Assembly (NCBI RefSeq): GCF_017591425.1 | Contig: NW_024466599.1 | Location: 21,428,001 to 21,492,000, forward strand | Length of the DNA stretch: 64,000 bases | Reading direction: 5' to 3' | Origin: Ochotona curzoniae | Taxonomy: Eukaryota; Chordata; Mammalia; Lagomorpha; Ochotonidae | In this document: one piece after another, positions 24,471 through 36,337 of the stretch | How positions within the stretch are numbered: the first letter of the stretch is position 1 | Layout of the letters: the number at the start of each line of letters is the position of its first letter | Position numbers and translations under genes: made by a program | Notes under the pieces: generated by a model | What the model was told of the DNA's origin: nothing | Database searches by the model: none | Seen by the model: only the letters and a program-made list of their open reading frames with translations

Positions 24471-24899
24471 CAGGTGAAATGCGAGTGGGACAGGGAGCGT
24501 CTGTGTGAACACAGTAGTCCTCCACCTAAAATGCTTTCCCTGATTACAAACTTGCAAGACTTCGTTAATTTCGTTTCTGGCTTTCACTTGATGGAAAAAC
24601 TTGTTTTATTAGAGAACAAAAGTTGAATTGCAGACTGTGTAACTTTTAGAACTTTTTTTAAAACTTTTTTTTTTTTAACTTTGTAGAGTTAGTTTAAAAT
24701 GCGCTTTAAGGATATGAAGTCCAGGGTTTTGCAGCCCTCAAACATAATGTAAAATAATATAATATACTCATTTTATAGCTTTACTATTTTTGTGTTCTTT
24801 CTTGCAAGATATTGCTCCATGTGATATTTGTATTGGGTAAAAGAGGTATAATACTCATTTCACATAAGATTCTCTGATGATTAATCTTATCTGACACTT

Positions 24900-25204
24900 T
24901 TTAAAATGATTTATTTGTTTTTATTAGAAAGTCAGATATACAGAGAGGAGGAAAGAGATCTTCCATCCGCTGATTCACTCCCCATGCGGTCTCAACAGCC
25001 GAGTTGAGCACATCAGAAGCCAGGATCATCATCTGTGTCTCCATGTGGGTGGGTCGCAAGGCTTTGGGTCATCCTGTGCTGCTTTCCCAGGCCACAAGTA
25101 GGGAGCTGGAAGAAAGTGGAGCCGCTAGAACATGAATCAGTGATCATATGGGCTCTCGATGCATGTAGGCAGACGATTAGCCAATTAAACAATCATGCCA
25201 GGCC
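24900..25204 (-). mobile_element. C-type SINE, full length, reverse orientation
   Basis: The tail is 'atgatttatttgtttttatt', followed by 'gaaagtcagatatacagaga', 'agatcttccatccgctgatt' and a head ending 'caatcatgccaggccc'. Confidence 0.92.
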
Positions 25205-25744
25205 CAGAAAGAAACTTCTAAAAAGTCATTTATGTACTGTCTCTGTTCAGTGACCCCAATTACTAAAAAGTCGAAGGCATTTTGTATTGGAAACATTTAG
25301 CTCTTTTCATGTCATTTATGTAACATGGCTTTTGTTTCGTTATCTGCAAAAATACGGAGATTAGTGTTAAGGATCTCAGAGTCATTCAGATTCACTGTAT
25401 CTAATTTTAAAGCAAACGTTTAGAGATGGGTTTTTTCTTTTGCTAACAATCGTATGTTGTACCACACTTGATTTCTGAATGTCATCGATTTTCTACAATG
25501 TATGATCTTTCCCTTTCAAATCATGTCTCATTTCCCTTAAAAGTCACAGCTTGGCTGAACCTTTTGCCAAAGTCATGAGTTTTAAGAAGCTTCTTGCAAT
25601 TAGCACATTTTAGTAGAAATCATTACAATTGTAATGTATTATGGAGTTTAGTCAATCTGATTTAGTTGAAGAATGAGTGCTTATTTTATAGATGTTAGAC
25701 CCAAGAATTTGGTTTCGCTGTTGTGCTTGTAATTTTGTAGTGGT

Positions 25745-25930
25745 TTGAATTTGAGTACGGTACTTAACTTCTCTAAGCTTCTGATGTTTCATCTCTATGA
25801 AAAGGAGTAAAATGCTACATACATATCTCAGTGAATTATTGTGATGACTAAATGAGATCCTGAATACATAGCTTTTTCAACAAAATGCTTAGCATTTGGG
25901 AGTACACAGTGAATATTTGCAGTATTAGTT
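25745..25930 (+). mobile_element. MIR element
   Basis: The order 'acggtacttaacttctctaa', 'tttcatctctatgaaaagga', 'tgtgatgactaaatgaga' and 'atgcttagcatttggga' matches the core and 3' half of the ancient mammalian-wide MIR SINE. Confidence 0.7.
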
Positions 25931-26577
25931 TTAAGAGATAGGTTTAACCCACTGTTTTGAAAATTATTCAGAATTTAGAGACTTGAATAAGGTAGGACTG
26001 TGTTCACTCCTGGGTCCAGATTGACAAGGTAGTTCTGCAGTCTGAGGCTGTGCAGACTTAGATCTTTTCTATCCACTGGCTCGCCCAGCCTGCCCTCAGC
26101 CTGGGTTATGTACTCTCCCATTTGGTCAGACTTAGGTCATGCCATATTGTGCTTCTGCAGGAAGTGGCGGGGAGGGGGAAAGAATCCAACAAGGTGCTTT
26201 CTCCTAGACCCTGCCTCCCATATCTAGTCCATAGCAAGTTTTATGTATCATTTTGTGTATTTCATTTACAAGAGGAGATAAAAGCTGTAATAGAACCTGG
26301 GAAACAACTTTTTTCAAGCAGTCATGTAGATGATCCAAACATTTTTTACTGGACAAGTTATCAGAAAAATTCCACAATAATTGTCTGATCACCTCTGTTG
26401 ATGTTATTACTACTAGTGTTAATATTGTAGCACAGTTACACCATACATCAGTTTACACAACTTCAGTTACATGCATGAAGATGGGTGAGGAAGGAGTTGA
26501 CAGAGAAGCAAAGGAATTTTCCCTGTTTCATGTGAGATGAAATAAGAAATATGAATTGTGCTCTGGTGAGTGTCCTA

Positions 26578-26654
26578 AAGAGAGATCTCTGCTAGTGTTT
26601 AAAGAGAGATCTGCTTTTTAACAGCACACAAACTGCTTTTTAACAGCACACAAA
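26578..26654. repeat. Two adjacent short tandem duplications
   Basis: 'aaagagagatct' occurs at 26578-26589 and 26601-26612. Immediately after it, a 22-bp unit (ctgctttttaac...cacaaa) at 26611-26632 is repeated perfectly at 26633-26654. Confidence 0.92.
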
Positions 26655-26689
26655 CTTTGTCTGATGATTGTTTGCAGAAATAGCATTCT

Positions 26690-27003
26690 GGGGGGGCCCA
26701 ACACATAGCCTATTGGCTTACATCCTCACCAGGATCCTACATGGGCACCCGTCTGTATCCCTGCTGCTCCATTTCCTTCCAGCTTTCTATTTGTGGCCTG
26801 GGGAAGCATTAGAGGATAGCCCAAGGCCTTGGGACCCTGCACCTGCATGGGAGATCTGGAAGAAACTCCTGGCTTCTGGCTTTGGATTGGCTCCGCTACA
26901 ACCATTGCTGCCACTTGAGGAGTAAATCAGCAGAGAGAAGGTCTTTCCATCTCTCTTTCTCTCTGTAAATCTGCCTTTCCAATTAAAAAATATCTTAAAA
27001 GAA
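26690..27003 (+). mobile_element. C-type SINE, full length
   Basis: It runs from 'gggggggcccaacacatagc' through 'ttgggaccctgcacctgcat' and 'cacttgaggagtaaatcagc' to 'ctgcctttccaattaaaa'. The head is slightly shortened between the A and B boxes. Confidence 0.92.
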
Positions 27004-28841
27004 AGGAAGAAAAAAAAGAATATTTGACAGATTAGCTAAAAGTCATGAGAACTGTTATTCTTCAGTTTAAGAAGTAAATCATTATAAAATGTTACATGGT
27101 TTACTAGTTTCTTACTGAAACTATTTTCTGTGCTAGAGGTAGAGAATAGTGTCTGTAGTTTTTTCATCTGGAGTTCTTTATTTTTGTTACAACTTCCTTT
27201 CTGTGTGGTGTATTTGTTATTCTACCTTTGCAGGAGCTGTAAACAATGTTGACTTGATATGTCTTGTGTGGTGTTTAAGATTATTGTGAGCTAGCGGTCT
27301 GGGCTGCCCAAGAAGTTCTGTGTGACTTTCAGACATACTCTGGTGGAGTACTGTATGTCGAGGAAGAGGATACTGCCGAACCAACAGTCTTGGAGTTTTT
27401 ATTTTGACATTTTCCATAATAAAAAGCAAAAGGTTGTGATTAAAAACAGGACACTAGAAAAAGTACTTCATAAAGGGTTAGAATTAATGATTAGAGTTTT
27501 TACTATCTTTAGCTCTTCTCTACTTGTAGTAAAACACAGTTAATAAGGAATCAATTTTCCCCACCAATATGTGAGAGGAATTCTTTATTTCATTTCTTAG
27601 AAAAAACTGAAAACACTGTATCATAATAGGAAAGTAGAATAGAGGAAATCCAAATTAGCAATGTGAAGTGATTTCACATGGATCTTTAGGGCCAAGGCTT
27701 AGAATATATTTTAGTACTTTGTGGCTTTTTATATTTATAAGTAGAAAAGGGATATTTTTGTTCTAAGCCTGAAACTGGAACACTGTGCAATGTTAATCTC
27801 TACTATAAAGTCTTCCATATAGATTCTTGACTTCCCAGCCTTTTGGAGTTGGGATTATAATTATTTGAGCAGTTAAAAGACTGGAAAAATTTGATGAAAA
27901 GTACAGGTGTCTGTCTCTTTCAAGGTACCTGTTTCTTTGTACAGTTTCAAGAGGGGGACACACATTGATGTCTTGGAAATTATTTGTTGTGGAAGTGCTG
28001 AGTGCACATGCCAGGCTTAGTTAACATCTAGGAAATAACTTACTGGGAACCTGTGGGGTCTTTATTGATACTTTTGCCCAAATGGACTTGTTTTCTTCTG
28101 CTAGAATGTTAATACTGTAACTCTGTAACAATTTGAGCATATAATATTTCTAACTTCTGACTTTTCTAATGCTTTAAAAATTGAGATTTAACCTGTCTTG
28201 ATCTTATTTATTATGTTTCTGAAAACTTATTCTGCATATTGATTTTGTTCCTGACCTACTTATTGTGAAATGTAACAGAGAATGAAAAGTTAATAAAATG
28301 CAAATGAGTATTTTAATGAGTAATTTTTGAGTATAGCTATCACACAGGTCAAGAGGAGACAACGTTCCCTGTGCTCAAAGCCAGCTACCATCTTCCTAAT
28401 CAAAATGTTTTCCTTTTGGTAGAAGTAGCCAATAATCTTTTTTTAAAGATGGTTATGTCTTTGTTTCTCTTTGTAATTTTATTGCTCTTATATTTGCTAC
28501 ATTTTGATCAAGTTTAGTATGATATTTGCCTGAGAAAACTTCAGATTTTCTTACCTTAATAATATATGTTGACGATCTCAAGGACAGCTGATATTTAAAA
28601 ACAGAAGAATCCAGAAACGTTCAAAAACTTCATTGAATAGGAATGCTGAAATTAAAAATATTGCTTAATAGTCTCATTGTTACAGATTTTCCCCCCTCTT
28701 ACATATTATGGAAGCAAGAATCAAAAGATACACTATAATTTCATGTGTTGAAAGTCACAGAAATTATTTACAGGCCATGATAAATTTTATCTGGGGAAAT
28801 CTGAACTTCAAGTTGCTGTATTTCCATATCTCTTTTTTTAG

Positions 28842-29040
28842 GCATTATTGGAGACCATGTTTGGTGTAAGAGTGATTATAACAGGTGATGCATTTGTTCC
28901 TGGGGAAAGAAGTGTTATCATCATGAACCATCGTACAAGAATGGACTGGATGTTCCTGTGGAATTGTCTGATGAGATACAGCTATCTCCGACTGGAGAAA
29001 ATTTGCCTCAAAGCCAGCCTCAAAAGTGTTCCTGGATTTG
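28842..29040 (+). CDS. LCLAT1: LCLAT1 coding exon 2: HX4D catalytic motif (residues 56-122)
   Basis: The acceptor is tctttttttag at 28831-28841 and the donor is gtaggt from 29041. The 199-nt exon enters in phase 0 and leaves after the first base of a Gly codon. It encodes the acyltransferase block I: VIIMNHRTRMDWMFLW, in which His85 (codon 28929-28931) and Asp90 (codon 28944-28946) are the HX4D pair that in this family acts as the catalytic charge relay for acyl-CoA-dependent transfer to a lysophospholipid. It then continues into LRLEKICLKASLKSVPGFG, part of the acceptor-binding region. Compared with the human protein as I recall it, Arg replaces Lys at residue 65 and Ser replaces Gly just before VPGFG. 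Skipping this exon alone would shift the frame. Confidence 0.98.
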
Positions 29041-29521
29041 GTAGGTTATTATGCATTATTTCAAATGTAGTTCAATCACCTAAAAGTATATGGTAAATAT
29101 ATAAAAGCGCATAAGAACTGCAACGCTCCTTAAATAGTAAGAACAGTTCCCATGTTTTCCTTAGTCTCAGTTTCTGTTTTCCCATAGAGAATCTGCCATA
29201 ACATGTGACTTTGTTGTAATTTCTTTTTGAAATATATCAACAATGAAAGAGAAAATCTTTTTTTAAAGGAACTAGGTATGATTTCTGATAACCATCACTT
29301 TGAAGGATATGAACTAAATAGTTCTCTAAATGTACTGTATGTAGTACTTGTGATTTAGATCAGAAACTAGTCTGCTGGTTGCTTGGGCTTCAAGTTGCTT
29401 GAAATTGATTCTTCACATTCATTTAATAAATATTAAATAAGCACTTCTGATTCTAAGCTTTATACTTGATGCTATTATTTTTTGCATTTCTCTAATCCAT
29501 TTCTTTTTTCTATTTTTTAAA

Positions 29522-29854
29522 CTTTAAAATTATTTATTTATTTTGAAAATCAGAATTAAAAAGAGAGAGAGGTGGAGGGAGGCAAGGAAGGAGGGAGAAA
29601 GAGAAAGGTCTTCCATGTGCTGGTCACCCCCCAGATGGTCACAAAGGCCACTGCTGGGCAAAGCCAGGAACTAGGAACTTCATCTGAGTGTTCCATGTGA
29701 GCGACAGGAGCCCACACACTTAGGCCTTCTGCTTTTCCCAAGGTATTAGCAGGGAGCTGGATTGGAAGTGGAACAGCTAGGATATGACCAGGCACCTATG
29801 TTGAATGCTGGCATCACAGGAAATGGTTTTACTGGCTGTGCCACAGTGCTGCTC
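29522..29854 (-). mobile_element. C-type SINE, reverse orientation
   Basis: The tail is 'aaaattatttatttattttg'. A purine-rich stretch (GA/GGGA) at 29561-29608 sits where sister copies have the variable CT region. 'accccccagatggtcacaaa' and the head 'actggctgtgccacagtgct' follow. Confidence 0.88.
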
Positions 29855-30689
29855 ATATTCTTAGTCTTTCTGTTGTGCTTGTCTAGTATTTTAAAGTTCC
29901 TTAAAATGCTTGGTTTAAATGATTAAGCATACAGTATTGGTTTCATTAGTGTGTTTTGAGAAGTAGGGATGCTTGAACATTGTATGTTAAAAATAATTAC
30001 CCCCATTGATGTGAAGGTAGTGGTGAGGAATACCCTGTAATTACATTGAGACCAGTTATTCACATAAGGGTGTGTACTCCCTGGTGGACTTACCTATGAT
30101 ATCTGCTTCTGTGGTTGGCCTTTGAATTCTGCCTGTCTCAGCGGACTAAGGTGATTTATGATTTGTGAGGGCAAAGGGCTTGCTTTATTCTCAAAACTGA
30201 CCAGTAAAGGGATGGTGGTTGACTTATCAAGTGTATTTAAGTTTTATTGCCTTCATGCTCATAGATCTGTTTTTCTTTGCACTGTTTCAATATACTTGTC
30301 TTAATGACAACTGGCTTCCCCCAGAGCAAACACCCCAGAGAACCAGTAAGCAACTGCAAGGCATTTTCTGACTGAGCCTTCAAATTCATATGTCATAGCA
30401 TCATATCTGCCATGTGTTATTGGGGGAAGTCATCAATACCCTCAAAGATTCTAGGGGAAGGAGCTTTTTGAAATACTGAGATCTCTAACACCTCACCTTG
30501 AGAAATCTCAGTATTTAAAAAAAACTCTGTAAAAAATGGCTAGGAAGGCAAAAAATTATTTTATTGTTACTGATTTTATGTGAAGTATGGCAGCAGAATG
30601 TTAGCAATACTGTTATGCCATGAGTTTGAAAGTATATATGAAACTTTAAAAAATCATGTAGAAAAATGTAACTGTCAAATCTTGACAGC

Positions 30690-30996
30690 ACTGGAGCCTG
30701 TGCTTTTGTGCGGTGGTTGAGCCACTGTGATCCAGACATTCAGACTGCTGCCTGGAGGCTCTGTTGTTCGACTTTTGATCCGTCTTCCTGATAGTGTACC
30801 TGGGCAAACAGCATATGATGCTCCGGGGTGCTTGTGAGACCCTGTTGGAGTTCCAGGCTCCTGTTTTCAGCTTGCCCAGTCCCCATCATTGTGACCTTCT
30901 TAGTAGTGAAGCAGCAGATAGAGGGTGTCTGTCTCTCACTCTTCCTTCTCTTTGTCCCATCTGTCACTCTGCCTTTCATACAAATCTTTAAAAAAG
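30690..30996 (+). mobile_element. C-type SINE, diverged
   Basis: It has a head-like 'ttgtgcggtggttgagccac', then 'gacattcagactgctgcctg', 'tgagaccctgttggagttcc', 'cttagtagtgaagcagcaga' and a tail 'tctgcctttcatacaaatct'. It is strongly diverged with an altered 5' third. Confidence 0.7.
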
Positions 30997-31208
30997 TCTG
31001 ACATTGACAAATGATGAAAACCTAAATGAAAAAGTCAAAGTTGTGTGTTTGATAAAGAGGTCAAACCCACATTTAAAAGCCCTTTCACTCAGGTTTTTGG
31101 AAGACAGTAATACAACATGATTTTCTTCAGCCTTCCAAAAAAAGTTGTCCAATCAACAGAGATAGTTAAGCCATGTGTTATTTATTTCCTCATCAGAAGG
31201 CATAGAGT

Positions 31209-31510
31209 ATCATGGAGGCTCATTAGAATGGCGTTTCTGCTGCTCTTTCATCTTTGATACCTATGGGAGAAGGCTTCGAGTAGAAGAGCACACCCCAGAT
31301 CATCCCCAGAAAGACAAAGACTACCACCAGATGTAAAAAGTCCAGAAATGGTAGTCAGTAGCACAACGTATAGGAAGGTGGTTTGAACGGCAGCATGACC
31401 AATCGTGATGGCCTCAGTAAGGCAGTCCTTCTTGGAGAACATCCTGTCTATTACAAGAGAGGCAGCTTCTCTTACCTGTGTGGCAGGGATGGAAATTAAG
31501 GACCTGCAGG
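31209..31510 (-). pseudogene. Exon-like fragment of an unidentified membrane protein, frameshifted
   Basis: Read on the minus strand from 31510, a splice-acceptor-like sequence (pyrimidine run then cctgcag) leads into an open frame. It includes LVIDRMFSKKDCLTEAITIG and the hydrophobic HAAVQTTFLYVVLL. Near 31350 the coding quality jumps to another frame, which reads LPFLDFLHLVVVFVFLGMIW, then GVLFYSKPSPIGIKDERAAE, and soon stops. Two adjacent hydrophobic helices in different frames suggest a real membrane-protein C-terminus disabled by a frameshift. I do not recognise the parent gene. It is antisense to LCLAT1. No clear poly-A tract is seen, so a retrocopy is not shown; chance ORFs remain possible. 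Confidence 0.4.
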
Positions 31511-31826
31511 AAAAAAAGGAGAACCAAGAAACTATAATTTCCCTTCAACATCCCTGCCCCCAAAATCAGTAATCATAAAAGAACTGGATTGTGTATATCC
31601 AAAAAAAGAATTCTCTAAGAGAAAAGTAAATGATTGTACAATGCCCCATGCTGAACTAATTATCGTTAAGCAATTAAACAGCTAACACCTAAAATGTAAG
31701 TCAGAAAAGATTTTCACACATAGAACAAGAGCACTGAGAAATTTATCTTGGCTAACTCCATTGTCTTGTTCCTCAGTGTGCAAATGGTGAAATTCATAAA
31801 ATATAAAACACTTAAAACCTCTGGAG

Positions 31827-32005
31827 GGGCCAGTGTGGTGGCTAGCACGTAAAAGCTGATGCCTGCAATACAGGTAACTCATGGGCACTTGTTCGAGTCC
31901 TGGCTGCTCTGCTTTCACTCCAGCTCCCTGCTAATGATCTGATTAAAACAATGGAAAATGACCAAAGTGTTTTGGGCCTCTACATCCATGTGGGAAAAAC
32001 ATTGA
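31827..32005 (+). mobile_element. C-type SINE, 3'-truncated
   Basis: The head 'ggggccagtgtggtggctag', a B box with consensus-like 'gttcgagtcctgg', and 'ccagctccctgctaatgatc' are present. The match ends after 'tccatgtgggaaaaac', so the 3' half is lost. Confidence 0.8.
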
Positions 32006-32039
32006 ATCTTAATGTTACATCTATGATTATATTTCATTT

Positions 32040-34000
32040 AATTTTCACTGTGAGCCAAGGGTTGAGGTTTACTTTTGCTTGAACAGATACCCAGTTTTTG
32101 AGCAGCATTTATTCAAAGGTCTTTCTGTCACCCAATGAGCTACCCAGCTGTCAGTAGCCCATGAGTGTTGCTTCATTGTTGTGTGTTTGTCCTCATACCA
32201 AGCAGCTTCATATTCTTATGATACTGTAACTTGCATTGTTAGTTCATCGTTAGTTCTAAATTGTTCTTATTAAATCCTTTTCTTGCCCGTTAAATTTGAA
32301 GGTAAACTTGTTAACCTCTTCACTAAAGCCCATAAGTTTGTAAGAAATTATATTGTAATAAATATATAAGTCAGGTTGCCGTCATAACACTGAATCTTCA
32401 GATTCATGAACATGGATCTTTCTCTGTCCATATTTTTTTTTTTAATGTCCGTTTGCAGTAATTTTAGCTTTCTACAAAAGGATCATTCATGCATTAGGAC
32501 AAGCTTAAATAGTTTTGGGATACAGTTTTGGAGGTGTGTGAAAAATTTGTTCTTAATGCATTTCTAGTGTATAGATATGCAGTTGCTTTCTTAGATCTTG
32601 CGACCCTATTAAAATTAATGTGTTGGGGTTTCCTTACCCTTTTCCACATATATACTCACATTGCATTTTTTTTTAAGATTTATTTTTATTTATTTTTTTT
32701 ATTGGAAAGGCGGATATACAGAGAGGAGAGACAGAGAGGAAGATCTTCCGTCCGATGATCCACTCCCCAAGTGAGCACAACGGCCAATGCTATGCCGATC
32801 CAAAGCCAGGAGCCTCTTCCGGGTCTCCCACGCGGGTGCAGGGTCCCAAAGCTTTGGGCTGTCCTCGACTGCTTTCCCGGGCCACAGGCAGGGAGCTGGA
32901 AGGGAAGCAGGGCTTGCCGGGATAGAACCGGCGCCCATATGGGATCCCAGGCGTGCAAGGCGAGGACCTTAACCACTTGTGCCACCGTGCCGGGCCCATC
33001 ACGTTGCATTTTATAGCTTTACTTTTAATTTCCCCATGTGTGTTTTCTTTTATGCCCATTACACTGACTGTCCTTCAGTATGGTGCTAACTCCAAGTGTT
33101 GAGCAGGTGGCTTTGCCTTGCTTGTTCTTTCATTTAGTTGGAAAGATTGAAACCTTCCACTGCAGAGAATGATGTGAGCTGTCATTTTGTCGTAGAGATC
33201 CTGCATTAGGTTGAGGAATTTCCTTTCAGTTTCTATTTTGCTGAGTTTTTATCATGACATGATATTGAATTTTGTCAAGTGTTTTTTTCTATATTTGTGA
33301 AATTGACATGGTTTTTGTCATTAACATTAAGATGCATTGATTGGTTTGATGTTAATTAGCTTTTTAATGTAAATTATTGGATGCAATTGCCAGTTGTTTT
33401 AAAGGATTTTTGTATCCAAGAAGGATTTTATTCTTTAGTTTCTCTTTTTGACATTCTTGGCTTTTGCTGTGTAAATGAGACCGTCTTTGTCCCCTCTTTG
33501 TGTGTTTTCCATAGGAGTTTGTGTAGGATTGGTGTTAGTTTTTTGCTAAATGAAGGAATTCATCAGTGGAGTCATCTGAGCCTAGAGAATATTTGATGGG
33601 TGTATTAATTTTGAACTCCATTCTTTTTGTTGATACAGAGCTTTTAAATTTTGTTTCTTGTTTGTAATTTGTCTTACAAGAAATTGCGCAATCCAAGTTG
33701 TCAAACTGAAATGTCAAAATTAACCTATAAGTCATTCATCATATTCTTTTTTCATTCTCTTCACTTCCTGCTCTTTGTTGATTGATCTGGCTGGAGTTTT
33801 ATCAGTTGTATTGATTTCCCCCTCTCCTGAAAGAAACAGCTTTTAGTTTTATTGATTCCACAGCCTTTTCCCAACCCCACTGCTGTCATGGTTTTGTTTT
33901 GTTTCCTGTTTCACTGATTTTTGTTCTTATATCCTTCTGTTTCCTTTGGGTTTCAGTTGCCTTTTGTTCTTATTTTTGTTTCTTAAGGTAGAAGCATGTG
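32040..34000 (-). mobile_element. L1 ORF2 remnant, reverse orientation, split by a SINE
   Basis: The sequence follows the reverse complement of L1 ORF2 and its downstream region. Examples are 'cccagtttttgagcagcatt' (32090), 'tttctattttgctgagtttt' and 'gatattgaattttgtcaagt' (33230-33280), 'attgattggtttgatg' (33336), 'ttgtatccaagaaggatt' (33408), 'gaattcatcagtggagtca' (33557) and 'gattgatctggctggagttt' (33780). Many stops and indels mean it encodes nothing. The young SINE at 32670-32998 sits inside it. The right border is uncertain and could extend to about 34300. Confidence 0.75.
32670..32998 (-). mobile_element. Young C-type SINE with target-site duplication
   Basis: Reverse orientation. The tail 'aagatttatttttatttatt' is followed by 'ttggaaaggcggatatacag', a CpG-retaining body, a B box (ggatagaaccggcgcc in reverse) and the head 'gtgccaccgtgccgggccc'. 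The flanking 14-bp repeats 32656-32669 (tcacattgcatttt) and 32999-33012 (tcacgttgcatttt) differ at one base. It is closely similar to the SINE at 17119 and so belongs to the same recent subfamily. The ORFs across it are spurious. Confidence 0.96.
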
Positions 34001-34897
34001 TCTTTGCTCTGTTAGTTTTTTCTGACACATCAAGGGCTGCCCCTTCATTTCAGCACCCTTTAGTTCTATTGCCCATGCTTTACTATGGCCTGCGCAAAGC
34101 CAAGGCCGGACGCCTTGGGAAGGGGAGCACACTCCGACAGCCTGTATCTGCCTTCCTGCAGGTGAGCACAGGTTCCTGCTGGTGTCTGCTCTGCCTGCTT
34201 CTGCTCCTGCTTCAGCACCTTCTTGTTGTTACTTTCTCTGATACCCAGATTTTGTTGTTTTCTTCAGGTATGATTTGTCTAGTTAGATCTATCCAGTAAG
34301 ATTCTGTTTTGTACGTCAAAACCAATTGCCTATATGTCTGTCTGTCTGTTTTTTTTAAGGCTTCATTGTTAAGTGTTAAACAAGTGATTTCCAGAAGCAT
34401 AGGACTTCAGAATGGCACAGGCTTTAAAGATGCTTGACTTTCTCTCTATGCAATGCAGGAATCACTTTTGTCTTTCTGTTTAAGCTAGTTATTAAATTCT
34501 ATTTTTCTCAAACTGAGAAGCTATTTTGTTTTCTTCTCAGCCCCTAGTTTTAGACTGAGCTCCTGATTCTTGAATTTGTCAGCCTTTGTCTTCAGTCTCA
34601 CCTCACCCTGTTGTTCTTTGGAGGGCTAATCCTTCTCCACCTCCATTCTGTGTATTGTTTGTACAAACTTTGAATATTTGATCTGTACTGTGTACTCTAG
34701 GGATCATTCTGGTCTGCCCTGCAAGCCCTTGTGAATATTGCTTTGTGGCAGGTGGATACCCTTTGGTGGACCATCTTTGTTGCTGTGACAGCCTGAGGCT
34801 TCACCTGACCTCTCCCCTGGCAGGCCTCAGCGACTAACTCTGGCACTTGTTAGATCACATCATTGAATTCAGCTCTCAGTTTCTCTCTCTTTTTCTT

Positions 34898-35196
34898 AGT
34901 CTCTTTTTATTTATTTGAAAAGGCACAGTTACAGATAGAGATCTTCCATCCTCTGTCCCTCTCTTCAGATGGCCTCAACAGCCAAAAGTGAGCGAGGCTG
35001 AAACCAGGAGCCAGGTGCTTTCAGATCCTCCACGTGGGTGCAGAGGCCCAAGCACCTGAGCCATCGTCCACTGCTTTCTCAGGTGCATTTTCAATGAGCT
35101 GGATGAGAAGTGGCGCCTCTGGGCAACTAACCCCTACCCATATGGGATGCTGCGATGGAGGCAGTTGGCTTTACCCACATGCCAAACACCGGCCCC
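34898..35196 (-). mobile_element. C-type SINE, reverse orientation
   Basis: The tail is 'tctttttatttatttgaaaa', followed by 'gatcttccatcctctgtccc', 'acgtgggtgcagaggcccaa' and 'cccatatgggatgctgcgat'. The head ends 'gccaaacaccggcccc'. Confidence 0.9.
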
Positions 35197-35644
35197 CTCA
35201 GTTTCTTTAAAGTGTAAATAAATATGGTATTGGCTTATCGGTTTGTGTGAGGATTAAACTAAATGCCAGTAGGGCAAGATTCACTGCTGCCTGTTACTTT
35301 TGCAATTTACATTTGTATATCCACCCTCCAACCCGGTGCCTTGCAGAGATCCATGTTCAATTTCTGGGTTTCTCTCTCAACTTGCCCAGTCTTTAATCTG
35401 CCTTCTGATGATAGCCATTCTAGTACTCTGTGCTGCTGTGATCATTTTTAGCAATGCAAATCTTTTCTGTAACAATAAAAGGGAAAGCTGATCTTAAGTT
35501 GGTATATATTTTCAAAACATTTTTAGAAAGGTCAAGGAAAATGTGTATTTTGGAAAACCTATGTGTGGATCGGGCTTTGTTGTTGCAGTTAGTATTTCTT
35601 AATTTGATAGATACGTACAAATACACATGGATGGCTAGAATTTA

Positions 35645-35775
35645 GTTGCTTGCCTCCCTGGGGTCTGCCTTGGCTGGAAGCTGGAGTCGGGAGCTGGAGC
35701 TGGGTATCAGCCACATGTGGTCTGCTAGGAGGTGTGGGCATCCTCTCCAAAGTTTAAACCAGGAAGATCAACTCC
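35645..35775 (-). mobile_element. C-type SINE fragment, reverse orientation
   Basis: 'tgcctccctggggtctgcct', 'ggctggaagctggagtcgg', 'gctgggtatcagccaca' and 'gaggtgtgggcatcctc' resemble the middle-to-head part of the older C-SINE form. The tail half is missing. Confidence 0.6.
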
Positions 35776-36337
35776 TGCCTCCTAAATTTGCCTTCTAATT
35801 CCTTGTTTCATAAATATTTTGAAGTACCCCTGTGTTGTTTACTTCTCCATTTGTATTCTCTTTGCCCACAGTCAGATACTTTTTACTGGAGTGTTACATG
35901 TTACAGACTCGTGACTGTTTTTGGACATGATAGGTTTTATGAACATGCAAATGCTAATAAGAAAGAAAAGTTCAAAGCCTGTTAACAAATGGGAATTAGG
36001 AAGGGGGAGTTAAAGTTGAAGTTTGCAGAAGGAAAATGAGAGAATGGGAAAGGAATGGGTGCATCTTAATGGCCAGCTTTATTCTGCTTCACTGAGTCAG
36101 ATTTAGCTTATTTACAATTTGGTGTGATTTTAGGGAGTGTTTAAGATTGCCATTTGTGGTAGTTCTAAGTAAGTGTTTGTCTTCTTTATATTTGGAATAA
36201 AATTAATCTGTTGCATTTTTTAAATCTTCAAATAACTGAAGGAAAATAACCTATCTGTAGCACTAGGCTGGATGATGGACAGTAGTCTGGAATTCAGAAG
36301 TCCCTGTTCTAATTTTATAAAAAACAAAACCAATGTT

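Larger units (their letters stand above)
21886..28841 (+). other. LCLAT1: LCLAT1 intron (6,956 bp) between recognised exons 1 and 2
   Basis: A GT (21886) to AG (28840-28841) intron with a T-rich acceptor tract. Repeats are listed separately. I see nothing identifiable in 21886-22220, 23267-23600, 24470-24899, 25205-25740, 25930-26570 and 27004-28841; the last is the longest repeat-poor stretch of this intron and is AT-rich and stop-rich. Confidence 0.9.

Noticed and set aside
29041..29096. Open frame continuing past exon 2 into the intron
   Set aside because: The donor gtaggt and the exact phase match to exon 3 show that the exon ends at 29040; the 17 extra codons are read-through and diverge from the LCLAT1 sequence.
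32686..33059. Several overlapping 80-107 codon ORFs on both strands
   Set aside because: They are different frames of the young C-SINE, repeated at 17119, 61870 and elsewhere.
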